Shown here one piece after another: positions 1 to 8,095 of a stretch of DNA of 64,000 nt. How positions within the stretch are numbered: the stretch's first letter is position 1; each line of letters begins with the position of its first letter. The notes beneath the pieces are model-generated. The model saw only the letters and a list, made by a program, of their open reading frames with translations, made no database searches and was not told where the DNA came from. This stretch comes from an uncultured Bacteroides sp. (GTDB taxonomy: Bacteria > Bacteroidota > Bacteroidia > Bacteroidales > Bacteroidaceae): NCBI GenBank assembly GCA_945965395.1, contig CAMFND010000018.1, positions 1 through 64,000 of the forward strand, read 5' to 3'. The translations under genes and the position numbers were made by a program.

Positions 1-24
1 GCATAATCCAGAACGCTTCGAAGA

Positions 25-118
25 ATTCTCTGTTTCACACTGCGGGATTTGTATTTCACAGTGTGAAATATGTATCCCACAGTGTGGTTTTTGTATCCCA
101 CACTGTGAAACAGAGAAT
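25..118. repeat. Four-unit palindromic array A
   Basis: Four tandem 21-bp units at 33-53, 54-74, 75-95 and 96-116, each a palindrome around CACAcTGTG or CACAgTGTG followed by a T-rich linker ending in GTA (last unit excepted). The left flank is TTT or TCC and the right flank is AAA or GG(G), and the four units show all four combinations once each. An exact 15-bp inverted repeat (ATTCTCTGTTTCACA and its complement) closes the array at 25-39 and 104-118. It lies just downstream of the MATE gene. The close relative is array B at 37736. Units 2 and 3 can each form a hairpin while units 1 and 4 pair, giving a cruciform-like fold. Function unknown. Confidence 0.85.
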
Positions 119-183
119 ACGATTAAGCATTTACCAGTTTATTTCTCTGTGTTTCAAACAATTTACCTATCGGAATCGTAAAA

Positions 184-1551
184 TTAGTTCTGTACCAGAT
201 TCTGCATCTTGCGAAGTATCTTCGGGAACTGCCAGAAAAAGAGCAATGTACAACAGATGGCGGCCGTAGCATCCGAAACTGCTTCGGCCATAAATACGCC
301 TTCCACGCCACAGAAGCGAGGCAGAACCAGAGCAAGAGGCACCAGCAAAATAAGCTTACGCAGCAAAGCTATAAAAATAGAAATCCGTGCCTGACCAAGG
401 GCTACAAACATATTCTGGCAGGCGCGCTGCAAACCAAAGATTGTCATTCCAGCCAAAAAGAGCGGCAGCACATGCTCTACGGTGGCTATCAACTCCGGAT
501 CGCTCGTAAATGCCGAAGCGACTACTGTAGGGAAACAAATCATCAGCAACATCAGGACAAAATTGAAAGAGAACATTACCGTCAGTACAATACGGAAACA
601 GTCTTTCACCCGCTGCCGGTCACCATGTCCGTAGTTGTAGCTGGCCACTGGCACAAAACCTTGGGCAAATCCTGTAAGTGGCACACTGACCAGCTGCATG
701 GCACTCTGTAAAATAGCCAGGGCTCCTACGTATATATCGCCAAATTTCTCCAGACTGCCGTTCAACACAAATCCTACCAGACTCTCTGTACTGGCCATAA
801 TGAAGGGAGATACCCCCAAAGCCAACATCCCCCCGACGATACGGCGGTCAAATTTCAGGTAACATTTTTGCAAACGCAAGGAGGCACGGTCGGAACATAG
901 AAAGCCCAACACCCACCAGGCACTGCATACCTGCGAAAGAATAGTGGCCAGTGCCGCTCCTTTTACGCCCATATCGAACCAGAAAATAAAAATCGGATCG
1001 AGCACAATATTCAGCAAGGCCCCAATCAAGACGGAATACATCGCAATGTTTGGGCGCCCCTGTGAATTGATGAACGCATTGAGTCCGGTAGAGATTTCCA
1101 CAAACAAGGTACCCAGCAAGTACACGGAAAGATAATCTTCTGCATAGGGGAGTGTAACGGCAGATGCTCCCGCAAACCGAAGGATAGGCTCCATAAACAA
1201 ATAGGATACCAGCGAAGTCAGCAGGGTAAACAGAATCAGCAGCATGAAACCGTTGCCTAAGAATTTCCCCGCACGCACCCGGTCACCTTGTCCTAGTGCC
1301 ATGGCAGCCAGCGGCGCACCTCCGGCCCCCACAATAGCCGAAAAAGAAGAAATCAGAATTACAATGGAAGTGGTCACTCCTACTCCCGCCAATGCATTTG
1401 TCCCTATTTCCGGTATATGACCGATATAAATACGGTCTACTATATTATATAGGAGATTGACGAACTGCGCGGCCACTGCCGGTAAAGCCATTTTGAAAAT
1501 GAGAGGAAGCATCCGCTCCGTTCCCAGGCGTTCTTCGTACTGATTGTTCAT
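184..1551 (-). CDS. MATE family multidrug/cation efflux transporter
   Basis: An inner-membrane antiporter of the multi-antimicrobial extrusion family, which exports cationic compounds in exchange for Na+ or H+. The protein is about 455 residues and almost entirely hydrophobic, with roughly twelve membrane segments in two repeated halves. The N-terminal segment has the family pattern ALPAVAAQFVNLLYNIVDRI, and the second half repeats it near SPFIMASTESLVGFVLN. The ORF track start at 1587 is unlikely because a -7 promoter box occupies 1585-1592; ATG codons at 1563 or 1551 fit better, and I chose 1551 (MNNQYEERLG). The gene stands alone, with palindromic array A downstream. Substrate cannot be predicted. 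Confidence 0.9.
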   Translation of the reverse strand: MNNQYEERLGTERMLPLIFKMALPAVAAQFVNLLYNIVDRIYIGHIPEIGTNALAGVGVTTSIVILISSFSAIVGAGGAPLAAMALGQGDRVRAGKFLGNGFMLLILFTLLTSLVSYLFMEPILRFAGASAVTLPYAEDYLSVYLLGTLFVEISTGLNAFINSQGRPNIAMYSVLIGALLNIVLDPIFIFWFDMGVKGAALATILSQVCSAWWVLGFLCSDRASLRLQKCYLKFDRRIVGGMLALGVSPFIMASTESLVGFVLNGSLEKFGDIYVGALAILQSAMQLVSVPLTGFAQGFVPVASYNYGHGDRQRVKDCFRIVLTVMFSFNFVLMLLMICFPTVVASAFTSDPELIATVEHVLPLFLAGMTIFGLQRACQNMFVALGQARISIFIALLRKLILLVPLALVLPRFCGVEGVFMAEAVSDATAAICCTLLFFWQFPKILRKMQNLVQN

Positions 1552-1584
1552 TCTTGCTGCCATAGGTATTCTACAAAACGGTTG

Positions 1585-1592
1585 CAAAGTTA
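1585..1592 (-). promoter_or_regulatory. -7 box of the MATE gene
   Basis: CAAAGTTA on the plus strand is TAACTTTG on the minus strand, matching the Bacteroidota -7 consensus TAnnTTTG. It overlaps the longest ORF's start codon, which argues for a downstream start. The rest of the stretch to about 1700 shows no gene. Confidence 0.6.
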
Positions 1593-1708
1593 CGAGTTTT
1601 TCGGGAGAGAAAGGGGAAAATGTAATTGAAAAGAAATAACCCTGCCTCCGGATTTGATTTACATCAACAAATTGGCCTTTTATAAGAAAAATATGCTATA
1701 AAACATGT

Positions 1709-1735
1709 TTTGTAAAGAAAAAAGGTCTATATTTG
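1709..1735 (+). promoter_or_regulatory. Promoter of the 30-codon gene
   Basis: A TTTG at 1709-1712 and a perfect -7 element TATATTTG at 1728-1735. The spacing of 15 bp is shorter than the usual 19-21, so the upstream element is uncertain. It implies an untranslated leader of about 130 nt before the small ORF at 1871. Confidence 0.6.
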
Positions 1736-1870
1736 CAGTGTAAAAAGAAAGGCTAAAAGAAAAGCCAATAAAAAGTTTTCAAGGTAAATAAGGTAACAAG
1801 TACAACGGCCGGCTGGGAAGTCCGCTAAGAAGATTAAATTAAACTAACTAAAAAAGAAAGGGTAACAATT

Positions 1871-1963
1871 ATGAAAAAGGTAAAAAACATTTTCCACAAG
1901 ATTGCAAATGCAGATCCAATGATCTGGGGTTATGTAATGCTGAATGACGAAAGACGCAAATAA
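1871..1963 (+). CDS. Small 30-aa protein, unknown function
   Basis: A complete ORF too short for the track: it starts MKKVKNIFHK and ends MLNDERRK. It is preceded by a purine-rich GAAAGGG about 10 bases upstream of ATG, and the locus has its own strong -7 box at 1728 and a rho-independent terminator at 2042, so it is an independent transcription unit. The peptide is basic at the N-terminus, with an aromatic and hydrophobic centre (MIWGYVML). The roughly 130-nt leader and the 80 nt after the stop contain short hairpins (for example GCCgaaaGGC), so the locus could be a structured RNA that also encodes a peptide. I do not recognise the family. Transcription is better supported than translation. 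Confidence 0.55.
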   Translation: MKKVKNIFHKIANADPMIWGYVMLNDERRK

Positions 1964-2041
1964 AACTGCGACGCTGACAAGTTCAGCATTTTAAAGACGA
2001 ATCTGATAAATGCCGAAAGGCTTCTCGTAAATATTCTGACG

Positions 2042-2073
2042 AAAAAGCGGTTAGACTTCTAACCGCTTTTTTT
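2042..2073 (+). terminator. Terminator of the small-ORF transcript
   Basis: Stem AGCGGTTAGA / TCTAACCGCT with a CT loop, preceded by A residues and followed by a run of seven T. It separates the small gene from the helicase downstream. Confidence 0.85.
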
Positions 2074-2089
2074 ATTTCCCATTTGTCTG

Positions 2090-2097
2090 TATCTTTG
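2090..2097 (+). promoter_or_regulatory. -7 box of the helicase gene
   Basis: TATCTTTG, a perfect TAnnTTTG match 25 bp before the ATG at 2123. Confidence 0.65.
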
Positions 2098-2122
2098 CAT
2101 GAATCTCTAAACACAATGACAG

Positions 2123-4123
2123 ATGACTCCTACCCTGATAGATACCGACAACCCCGAATTTCAGAATGCACTGAAACTCATCCAATATACCCGCCAATCG
2201 GTCTTTCTGACCGGAAAAGCGGGAACGGGTAAGTCTACATTTCTGAAATACGTTTGCCAGCATACCAAAAAGAAATATGTGGTACTGGCTCCTACGGGTA
2301 TTGCGGCTATCAATGCAGGTGGAAGTACCCTGCACAGTTTTTTCAAGCTTCCGTTTCATCCGCTCCTGCCCGATGACCCGAAGTTTCAGGGGAGGAAACT
2401 GAAAGATTTTCTGAAATATTCTTCCGACCACCGGAAACTCATTCAGAACATCGAGCTCATCATCATTGATGAAATTTCCATGGTGCGGGCCGACATCATC
2501 GACTTTATCGACAAGGTGCTTCGCACATACTCTCATAACTTACGTGAACCGTTTGGTGGAAAACAACTGCTGTTAGTGGGCGACGTATTCCAACTGGAGC
2601 CGGTAGTAAAAAGCGATGAACGGGAGATTCTGAACCGTTTTTATCCGAATCCGTATTTCTTCTCAGCTAAAGTGTTCCAGGAGATGGAACTGGTATCCAT
2701 CGAACTTACCAAGGTATACCGGCAAACAGACCAGGTATTCGTCAGCGTGCTCGACCATATCCGGACTAATACTGCCGGAAATGCGGATTTACAACTATTG
2801 AACACCCGGTATACGCCGACACCACCTTGCCCGGAAGAGAATGATTTGTACATTACGCTGGCCACCCGGAGGGACAATGTAGATTATATCAACGAAAAGA
2901 AACTCAACGAACTGCCAGGCGAACCGGTCACATTGAAAGGAGAAATACATGGTGAATTTCCGGAAAGCAGCCTTCCTACCCTGATGGAACTGGTCATCAA
3001 GCCGGGAGCACAGGTGATTTTCATCAAGAACGACCAGGAAAAACGCTGGGTGAACGGTACCATCGGTACGGTTTCAGGCCTTTCGGAAGACGGTACCATC
3101 TATGTAATAACGGAAGACGGGAGTGAATTCGATGTACACAAGGAAAGCTGGAGCAACATCCGCTACCGATATAACGAGACGGAAAAGAAAATAGAAGAAG
3201 AGGAATTAGGCACATTTACACAATACCCCATCCGGCTGGCCTGGGCCATCACCGTACACAAGAGTCAGGGACTGACTTTCAACCGGGTAGTTATCGACTT
3301 TACGGGAGGAGTTTTTGCCGGAGGACAGGCTTATGTAGCCCTGAGCCGCTGCACCTCATTGGACGGCATCCAGTTGAAGCGGCGAATTTCGCACGCAGAT
3401 GTGTTTGTCCGACCGGAAATTGTCAGCTTTGCCCAGCGCTTCAATGACAACCAGACATTTGAGAGGGCCATGAAGCAGGCACAGGCAGACATTCAATACG
3501 TAGCCTCTGTAAAAGCTTTCGACAAAGGCAATTTCGCCGAATTCTTAGAAGCTTTCTTTAAGGCTATCCACAGCCGATATGACATTGAAAAACCGTTGAT
3601 ACAGCGTTTTATCCGCCGGAAATTAGGCATCATCAACCGGTTAAAGGAAGAAAACCGATTGCTGAAGGAGCAAATGCAACAACAGCGGCAGAATTTGCAG
3701 AAGTACGCCCGGGAATATTACCTGATGGGAAACGAATGCATCACTAAGGCACACGACCCGAGGGCGGCACAGGCCAACTATGACAAGGCTCTGGAGCTGT
3801 ATCCTGAGTATGTGGATGCCTGGGTACGAAAAGGAGTGACATTCTTTGATGAAAGCCGAATGGAAGAAGCTGAAGAATGCCTGAATCGTGCCGTACAACT
3901 ACGGCCACAGGACTTCAAGGCAGTATACAACCGAGGAAAACTTCGCCTGCTGACCGGAAAAACAGAAGAAGCGCTTTCCGATTTGGACAAGGCTACCAGC
4001 CTGAAACCGCAGCATGCCGGTGCTCATGAATATTTTGCTGAAGCACTCGAAAAAAGCGGAAAAGAAATAGAAGCTGCCATTCACTATCGAATTGCAGAAG
4101 AACTACGAAAGAAAAAGAAATAA
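2123..4123 (+). CDS. PIF1-like/RecD-like DNA helicase with C-terminal TPR repeats
   Basis: A 666-residue superfamily 1 helicase of the PIF1/RecD type. Walker A is TGKAGTGKST at residues 30-39, Walker B LIIIDEISM at about 112-120, and the C-terminal RecA lobe carries the motif ITVHKSQGLTFNR near residue 375. After the helicase core comes a short coiled coil (RLKEENRLLKEQMQQQ) and then about three TPR repeats to the end, typified by YDKALELYP and EEALSDLDKATSLKP. PIF1-type helicases unwind DNA 5' to 3' and resolve structured DNA; the TPR tail suggests protein-protein contacts. It is a single-gene unit with its own -7 box. The helicase assignment is firm, the cellular role is inferred. Confidence 0.88.
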   Translation: MTPTLIDTDNPEFQNALKLIQYTRQSVFLTGKAGTGKSTFLKYVCQHTKKKYVVLAPTGIAAINAGGSTLHSFFKLPFHPLLPDDPKFQGRKLKDFLKYSSDHRKLIQNIELIIIDEISMVRADIIDFIDKVLRTYSHNLREPFGGKQLLLVGDVFQLEPVVKSDEREILNRFYPNPYFFSAKVFQEMELVSIELTKVYRQTDQVFVSVLDHIRTNTAGNADLQLLNTRYTPTPPCPEENDLYITLATRRDNVDYINEKKLNELPGEPVTLKGEIHGEFPESSLPTLMELVIKPGAQVIFIKNDQEKRWVNGTIGTVSGLSEDGTIYVITEDGSEFDVHKESWSNIRYRYNETEKKIEEEELGTFTQYPIRLAWAITVHKSQGLTFNRVVIDFTGGVFAGGQAYVALSRCTSLDGIQLKRRISHADVFVRPEIVSFAQRFNDNQTFERAMKQAQADIQYVASVKAFDKGNFAEFLEAFFKAIHSRYDIEKPLIQRFIRRKLGIINRLKEENRLLKEQMQQQRQNLQKYAREYYLMGNECITKAHDPRAAQANYDKALELYPEYVDAWVRKGVTFFDESRMEEAEECLNRAVQLRPQDFKAVYNRGKLRLLTGKTEEALSDLDKATSLKPQHAGAHEYFAEALEKSGKEIEAAIHYRIAEELRKKKK

Positions 4124-4129
4124 TTTTCT

Positions 4130-4137
4130 TATTTTTG
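4130..4137 (+). promoter_or_regulatory. -7 box of the Sua5/YciO gene
   Basis: TATTTTTG, matching TAnnTTTG, starts 7 bp after the helicase stop codon and ends 35 bp before the preferred ATG at 4173. It overlaps the longest ORF, supporting the shorter start. Confidence 0.6.
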
Positions 4138-4172
4138 CGTTCATACGAAGTCAAATCTTCGTAGATAACGCC

Positions 4173-4784
4173 ATGTTACTTAAATTATATTCTAAAAACA
4201 ACCGACCGGAAGACCTGCAACGCATAGTAGACACTCTGAACGATGGGGGCATCATTATCTACCCCACAGATACGGTATACGCATTGGGCTGTCATGCGCT
4301 GAAGGAACGCCCTATTGAGCGTATCTGCAAACTGAAAAATATCGATCCGCGCAAGAATAATTTATCCATCATCTGTTACGACCTGAGTAACATCAGCGAA
4401 TATGCTCGCGTGAGCAATGCCACTTTCAAACTGATGAAACACAATCTGCCCGGTCCGTTTACCTTTATCCTGAATGCGGACAACCGTCTGCCTAAGATTT
4501 TCCGCAACCGAAAGGAAGTGGGTATCCGTGTACCCGACAATGCCATCATCCGTGAAATCTGCCGGTTGCTCGATGCACCGATTCTGACGACCACTCTGCC
4601 ATTAGAGGAAGGAGAAGACATTGAATACATCACTGAACCGGAGCTGATTGACGAAAAATTTGGAGAGAAAGTAGACCTTATTATCGATGGAGGTACAGGA
4701 GGTATTGAACCTTCTACCGTCATAAATTGTTGTGATGATGTACCTGAAATTATCCGACAAGGCAAGGGGATATTAAATGAATGA
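4173..4784 (+). CDS. Sua5/YciO/YrdC family protein (threonylcarbamoyl-AMP synthase type)
   Basis: About 203 residues from the ATG at 4173. The track start at 4092 lies inside the helicase gene and upstream of the -7 box, so I reject it. The fold's signature is present: YPTDTVYALGC near the N-terminus, KNNLSIICYDLS, GPFTFIL and near the end DGGTGGIEPSTVINC. TsaC/Sua5 members make the threonylcarbamoyl adenylate used for t6A modification of ANN-decoding tRNAs. The sequence also resembles the YciO subgroup, whose role is less clear, so the tRNA modification role is probable but not proven. The MscS gene follows after 31 bp and may be co-transcribed. Confidence 0.8.
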   Translation: MLLKLYSKNNRPEDLQRIVDTLNDGGIIIYPTDTVYALGCHALKERPIERICKLKNIDPRKNNLSIICYDLSNISEYARVSNATFKLMKHNLPGPFTFILNADNRLPKIFRNRKEVGIRVPDNAIIREICRLLDAPILTTTLPLEEGEDIEYITEPELIDEKFGEKVDLIIDGGTGGIEPSTVINCCDDVPEIIRQGKGILNE

Positions 4785-4815
4785 TTAACTATAAAAAATT
4801 TAATTCACATTACAC

Positions 4816-5682
4816 ATGTTACTTACATTATTACAAGCTACAGCACAAGCAAGCAATACTGCTTCAAAAATTAACGTAGAACAGCTGCTGGACAGACTGC
4901 TCAACTGGGGAATCGAAGTAGGAAAAGACCTTCTGGCCGCTATCATCATTTACGTCGTTGGTCGGTTTATCATCAAGCAAATCAGTCGACTGGTCAGCAA
5001 GTTACTGGAAAAAAGAAAACTGGAAATCAGCGTACAGACTTTCTTAAAAAGTCTGCTCAGCATACTTCTGAACCTGATCTTAGCATTTGCCATCATCAGC
5101 AAACTAGGAGTGGAAACCACCAGCTTTGCTGCAATCTTAGCTTCTGCCGGTGTGGCAATCGGTATGGCATTATCCGGAAACTTGTCTAACTTTGCCGGAG
5201 GATTAATCATCCTGGTATTCAAGCCTTTCAAAATAGGAGACTACATCGACGGACAGGGTGCCAGCGGAACCGTAAAAGAGATTCAGATTTTCCACACCAT
5301 TCTAGCTACGGTAGACAACCGAATTATTTACGTACCGAACGGTGCTCTGAGTAGCAATGCCATCACCAATTACAGCAAACAAGACATGCGCCGCGCTGAA
5401 TGGGTATTCGGTGTAGAATACGGAGAAGATTATGAAAAAGTAAAAGCTGTACTGGAGCGAATCATTGCGGCCGATGAACGAATCCTCACTACTCCAGCTC
5501 CTTTTATCGGATTGGGAGCTTTATCTGCCAGTAGTGTAGATATTAAGGTACGTGTATGGACCAAGACTGAAAACTACTGGGATGTGTATTTTGACATGAA
5601 CAAAATCGTATACGACACATTCAACAAAGAAGGCATCGGATTCCCGTTCCCGCAACTGACCGTACACCAAGCAAAAGACTGA
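4816..5682 (+). CDS. Small-conductance mechanosensitive channel (MscS family)
   Basis: A 288-residue inner-membrane channel that opens under membrane tension and releases solutes during osmotic downshock. The first 50 residues are followed by about three membrane segments. The third is the pore-lining helix, rich in A and G (FAAILASAGVAIGMALSG). The beta domain follows, with FKPFKIGDYIDGQGASGTV and IYVPNGALSSNAITN, typical of MscS. Length is close to E. coli MscS (286). It ends at a bidirectional hairpin shared with the convergent flavodiiron gene. Confidence 0.93.
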   Translation: MLLTLLQATAQASNTASKINVEQLLDRLLNWGIEVGKDLLAAIIIYVVGRFIIKQISRLVSKLLEKRKLEISVQTFLKSLLSILLNLILAFAIISKLGVETTSFAAILASAGVAIGMALSGNLSNFAGGLIILVFKPFKIGDYIDGQGASGTVKEIQIFHTILATVDNRIIYVPNGALSSNAITNYSKQDMRRAEWVFGVEYGEDYEKVKAVLERIIAADERILTTPAPFIGLGALSASSVDIKVRVWTKTENYWDVYFDMNKIVYDTFNKEGIGFPFPQLTVHQAKD

Positions 5683-5702
5683 TAAGCATATATCATTCCA
5701 TA

Positions 5703-5746
5703 AAAAAACTTCCACCAAGGGAAAATCCTTTAGTGGAAGTTTTTTA
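5703..5746. terminator. Bidirectional terminator between MscS and flavodiiron genes
   Basis: Stem CTTCCAC / GTGGAAG flanked by A6 on the left and T6 on the right, so it can act for both convergent genes. Confidence 0.85.
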
Positions 5747-5765
5747 TATCTGTCAAAAAGATGAC

Positions 5766-6956
5766 TCATTTACGGTCTGCTTTCAAACGGTCGGCCATTA
5801 CCTTAGCCAATTCCTTAGCCTGTGCATAATTGTCGGCCTTCATGCTCTGCTTCATTTCTACCGGGTTACCTACTACTTCAAATTTCAGTTTTTCAGTAAA
5901 CTCACCCAATTTCTTCACTGCTGCACTGGCCCAGGTGAACGAACCGAAGTAACCAAACAGACGGTTCTTCATTTCACGAGCGGCTACCTTGCTCAACAGA
6001 GATTCCATTTCAGGATACAAATGCATGTTATAAGTAGTACAGCCTGCTATCAAAGCTTTATACTTAAAGATGTCGGCCAGGATATAAGAATGATGCGTAT
6101 GAGAAACATTGTGCAGAATGATATTCTTGATGCCCTGTGCACTCAATTCTTCTGCAATAGCTTCAGCCAGCTCTTCTGTATTACCATACATGGTTCCATA
6201 CACAATCACTACACCTTCTTCACCTTCATAGCGGCTCAGCTTGTCATACATATCTACCACTTGCGGAATGCATTCTTCCCATACCGGTCCATGAGTCGGA
6301 CAGATTGTCTTGATAGGCAGTCCTCCACATTTCTGTAAAGCTTTCTGTACCGGATTACCGAACTTACCTACGATATTAGCATAGTAGCGGCGCATTTCAT
6401 TCCAATAAATATCAGTATTGATGTTACGGTCGATGCATCCTCCGTTCAATGCTCCGAAACAGCCGAAAGCATCTCCAGAGAACAGGATACCTTCTGTTTC
6501 ATCAAAAGTTACCATTGTTTCCGGCCAGTGTACCATGGGCACCAGATAGAAGCGAAGGCTATGATGTCCCAGTTTCAGGAAATCTCCATCACCTACTACA
6601 TAACGTTCACCTGTTACTCCATAATATCCTTCTACCATTTCGAAAGTCTTCTTGTTACCTACCAATACGATTTCAGGATAGTATTTCTTAATCAAAGCAA
6701 TTGAACCAGAATGGTCAGGCTCCATGTGATTTATAATCAAATAATTGATTTTACGGTCTCCGATAACACTGCGTATCTTTTTAATATATACTTCAAAGAA
6801 AGCCACATCTACCGTATCGACCAATGCGACCATATCGTCATCGGCAATCAGGTAAGAGTTATAAGACACGCCATAAGGAAGTGGCCACAAATTTTCAAAC
6901 AAAGCTTTTGTACGGTCGTTCACACCGACATAATGAACTTTACCTTTAATTTCCAT
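5766..6956 (-). CDS. Flavodiiron protein (FprA-type A flavoprotein)
   Basis: A 396-residue cytoplasmic flavodiiron protein that reduces O2 to water or NO to N2O in anaerobes. The N-terminal metallo-beta-lactamase-like domain keeps the di-iron ligands: H-x-E-x-D-H in NHMEPDHSGS (residues about 77-82), the histidine in MVHWPETM, the aspartate in LFSGDAFG and the histidine in CPTHGPVW. The C-terminal flavodoxin domain, from about residue 250, has the FMN loop VIVYGTMYGNTEEL. There is no rubredoxin or flavin-reductase extension, so it is the short class A form needing an external electron donor. It lies 29 bp downstream of the radical SAM gene and is probably co-transcribed, as no -7 box is visible in that gap. 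Confidence 0.94.
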   Translation of the reverse strand: MEIKGKVHYVGVNDRTKALFENLWPLPYGVSYNSYLIADDDMVALVDTVDVAFFEVYIKKIRSVIGDRKINYLIINHMEPDHSGSIALIKKYYPEIVLVGNKKTFEMVEGYYGVTGERYVVGDGDFLKLGHHSLRFYLVPMVHWPETMVTFDETEGILFSGDAFGCFGALNGGCIDRNINTDIYWNEMRRYYANIVGKFGNPVQKALQKCGGLPIKTICPTHGPVWEECIPQVVDMYDKLSRYEGEEGVVIVYGTMYGNTEELAEAIAEELSAQGIKNIILHNVSHTHHSYILADIFKYKALIAGCTTYNMHLYPEMESLLSKVAAREMKNRLFGYFGSFTWASAAVKKLGEFTEKLKFEVVGNPVEMKQSMKADNYAQAKELAKVMADRLKADRK

Positions 6957-6985
6957 TGAATCCTAACTAATTTAAAAATTTGATA

Positions 6986-7930
6986 TTATATTGTTTCCTT
7001 TTTTACTTCTTCATAGAATTTTCCCTGCCAGGTATCTCTTTCCTGAAGGCGACGCTGCATACGAACGGCAAATTCGTAATTTTTAATGCCCCAGTCTGGA
7101 GCTATCAGCAATTCCTTGGGAGACTGCGAAACGAAACGTTCCAGCACAAGATCCGGACGTACACGCTCGAGATAATCTATCACAAGATCAATGTATTCAT
7201 CTACCTCGTACAAATGAAAATCTTCAGGACACAGCTCATATTCATGTGCCATCCGAGTACCGCGCACCAGCTGCAACTGATGCATTTTCAGCGTTGTCAA
7301 AGGAAGTTCAGACACCTGTCGCGCCTGACGGATGATAGCTTCATGATTTTCTCCCGGAAGTCCTAAAATCACATGACCTCCCACACGTATCCCTCTTTCT
7401 GCTGTACGTTTTACGGCATCCACCGTACATTCAAAAGTATGTCCCCGATTTATTCGTTGCAAAGTATGATTATCCGTACTCTCAATACCATATTCCACTA
7501 AAAGAAAGGTTCGCCGATTCAACTCTTCCAGATAATCCAGCAATTCTTCGGGCATGCAATCGGGACGCGTACCTATAACAAGTCCGACAACTCCTTCTAC
7601 CCGTAATGCCTCTTCATACATCCGACGCAGCTTGTCCAGCTCTGCATACGTATTTGTATAGGCTTGAAAATATGCCAGAAACTTCATTTCCGGATATTTT
7701 CTGGCGAAAAACTCTTTTCCTTCCTCCAACTGCTGTGTAACAGACTTGTCTGTCCGACAATAAGCAGGATTAAAGGTCTGGTTATTGCAATAGGTACATC
7801 CTCCATATCCTTTTACACCATCTCTGTTTGGGCAAGTAAATCCCACATTCAATGAGATTTTTTGTACCTTAAAAGGAAAATGAAGGGCCAAAAACCGGGC
7901 AAAATCATTGTATCGTGTACGTTCTCCCAT
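6986..7930 (-). CDS. TIGR01212-type radical SAM protein (YhcC family)
   Basis: A radical S-adenosylmethionine enzyme of about 314 residues. The cluster-binding cysteines are in FTCPNRDGVKGYGGCTYC, the widely spaced CX14CX2C form typical of the YhcC/TIGR01212 family rather than the classical CX3CX2C. Downstream pieces include VVGLVIGTRPDCMPEELLDY and GGHVILGLPGE. The substrate of this family is not settled. The ORF track begins at 7951, but a -7 box sits at 7949-7956, so the internal ATG at 7930 (MGERTRYNDF) is the better start, giving a short leader. The flavodiiron gene follows on the same strand. Confidence 0.88.
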   Translation of the reverse strand: MGERTRYNDFARFLALHFPFKVQKISLNVGFTCPNRDGVKGYGGCTYCNNQTFNPAYCRTDKSVTQQLEEGKEFFARKYPEMKFLAYFQAYTNTYAELDKLRRMYEEALRVEGVVGLVIGTRPDCMPEELLDYLEELNRRTFLLVEYGIESTDNHTLQRINRGHTFECTVDAVKRTAERGIRVGGHVILGLPGENHEAIIRQARQVSELPLTTLKMHQLQLVRGTRMAHEYELCPEDFHLYEVDEYIDLVIDYLERVRPDLVLERFVSQSPKELLIAPDWGIKNYEFAVRMQRRLQERDTWQGKFYEEVKKETI

Positions 7931-7948
7931 GAGTTTACAAATTCCCCA

Positions 7949-7956
7949 CAAAGATA
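7949..7956 (-). promoter_or_regulatory. -7 box of the radical SAM gene
   Basis: CAAAGATA on the plus strand reads TATCTTTG on the minus strand. It overlaps the longest ORF's start and so decides for the start at 7930. Confidence 0.65.
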
Positions 7957-8029
7957 AGGATTTTCAGTTACTTTTCCCAGTCTTTATCCATACAAGAAAT
8001 GTAAAAACATACATGAAAACAAAGAGACA

Positions 8030-8066
8030 CAAAAAAGGCTGCTACAGTATTTACCTGCAACAGCCT
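8030..8066 (-). terminator. Terminator of the OmpA-like gene
   Basis: On the minus strand, AAGGCTGTTGCAG pairs with CTGTAGCAGCCTT around an AT-rich loop and is followed by TTTTTT. Confidence 0.8.
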
Positions 8067-8095
8067 TCAGACTACATTATTTCAATAAAAAAGAA

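Noticed and set aside
25-118. parS site for the ParB encoded at 16013
   Set aside because: Half-sites TGTTTCAC and GTGAAACA occur, but within units they are separated by a 3-bp centre (TTTCAC-AGT-GTGAAA) instead of forming contiguous TTTCACGTGAAA. Four-unit spacing is also unlike parS.
5733-6338. 201-codon plus-strand ORF
   Set aside because: Antisense to the flavodiiron gene, which has all metal ligands; it also begins inside the bidirectional terminator.
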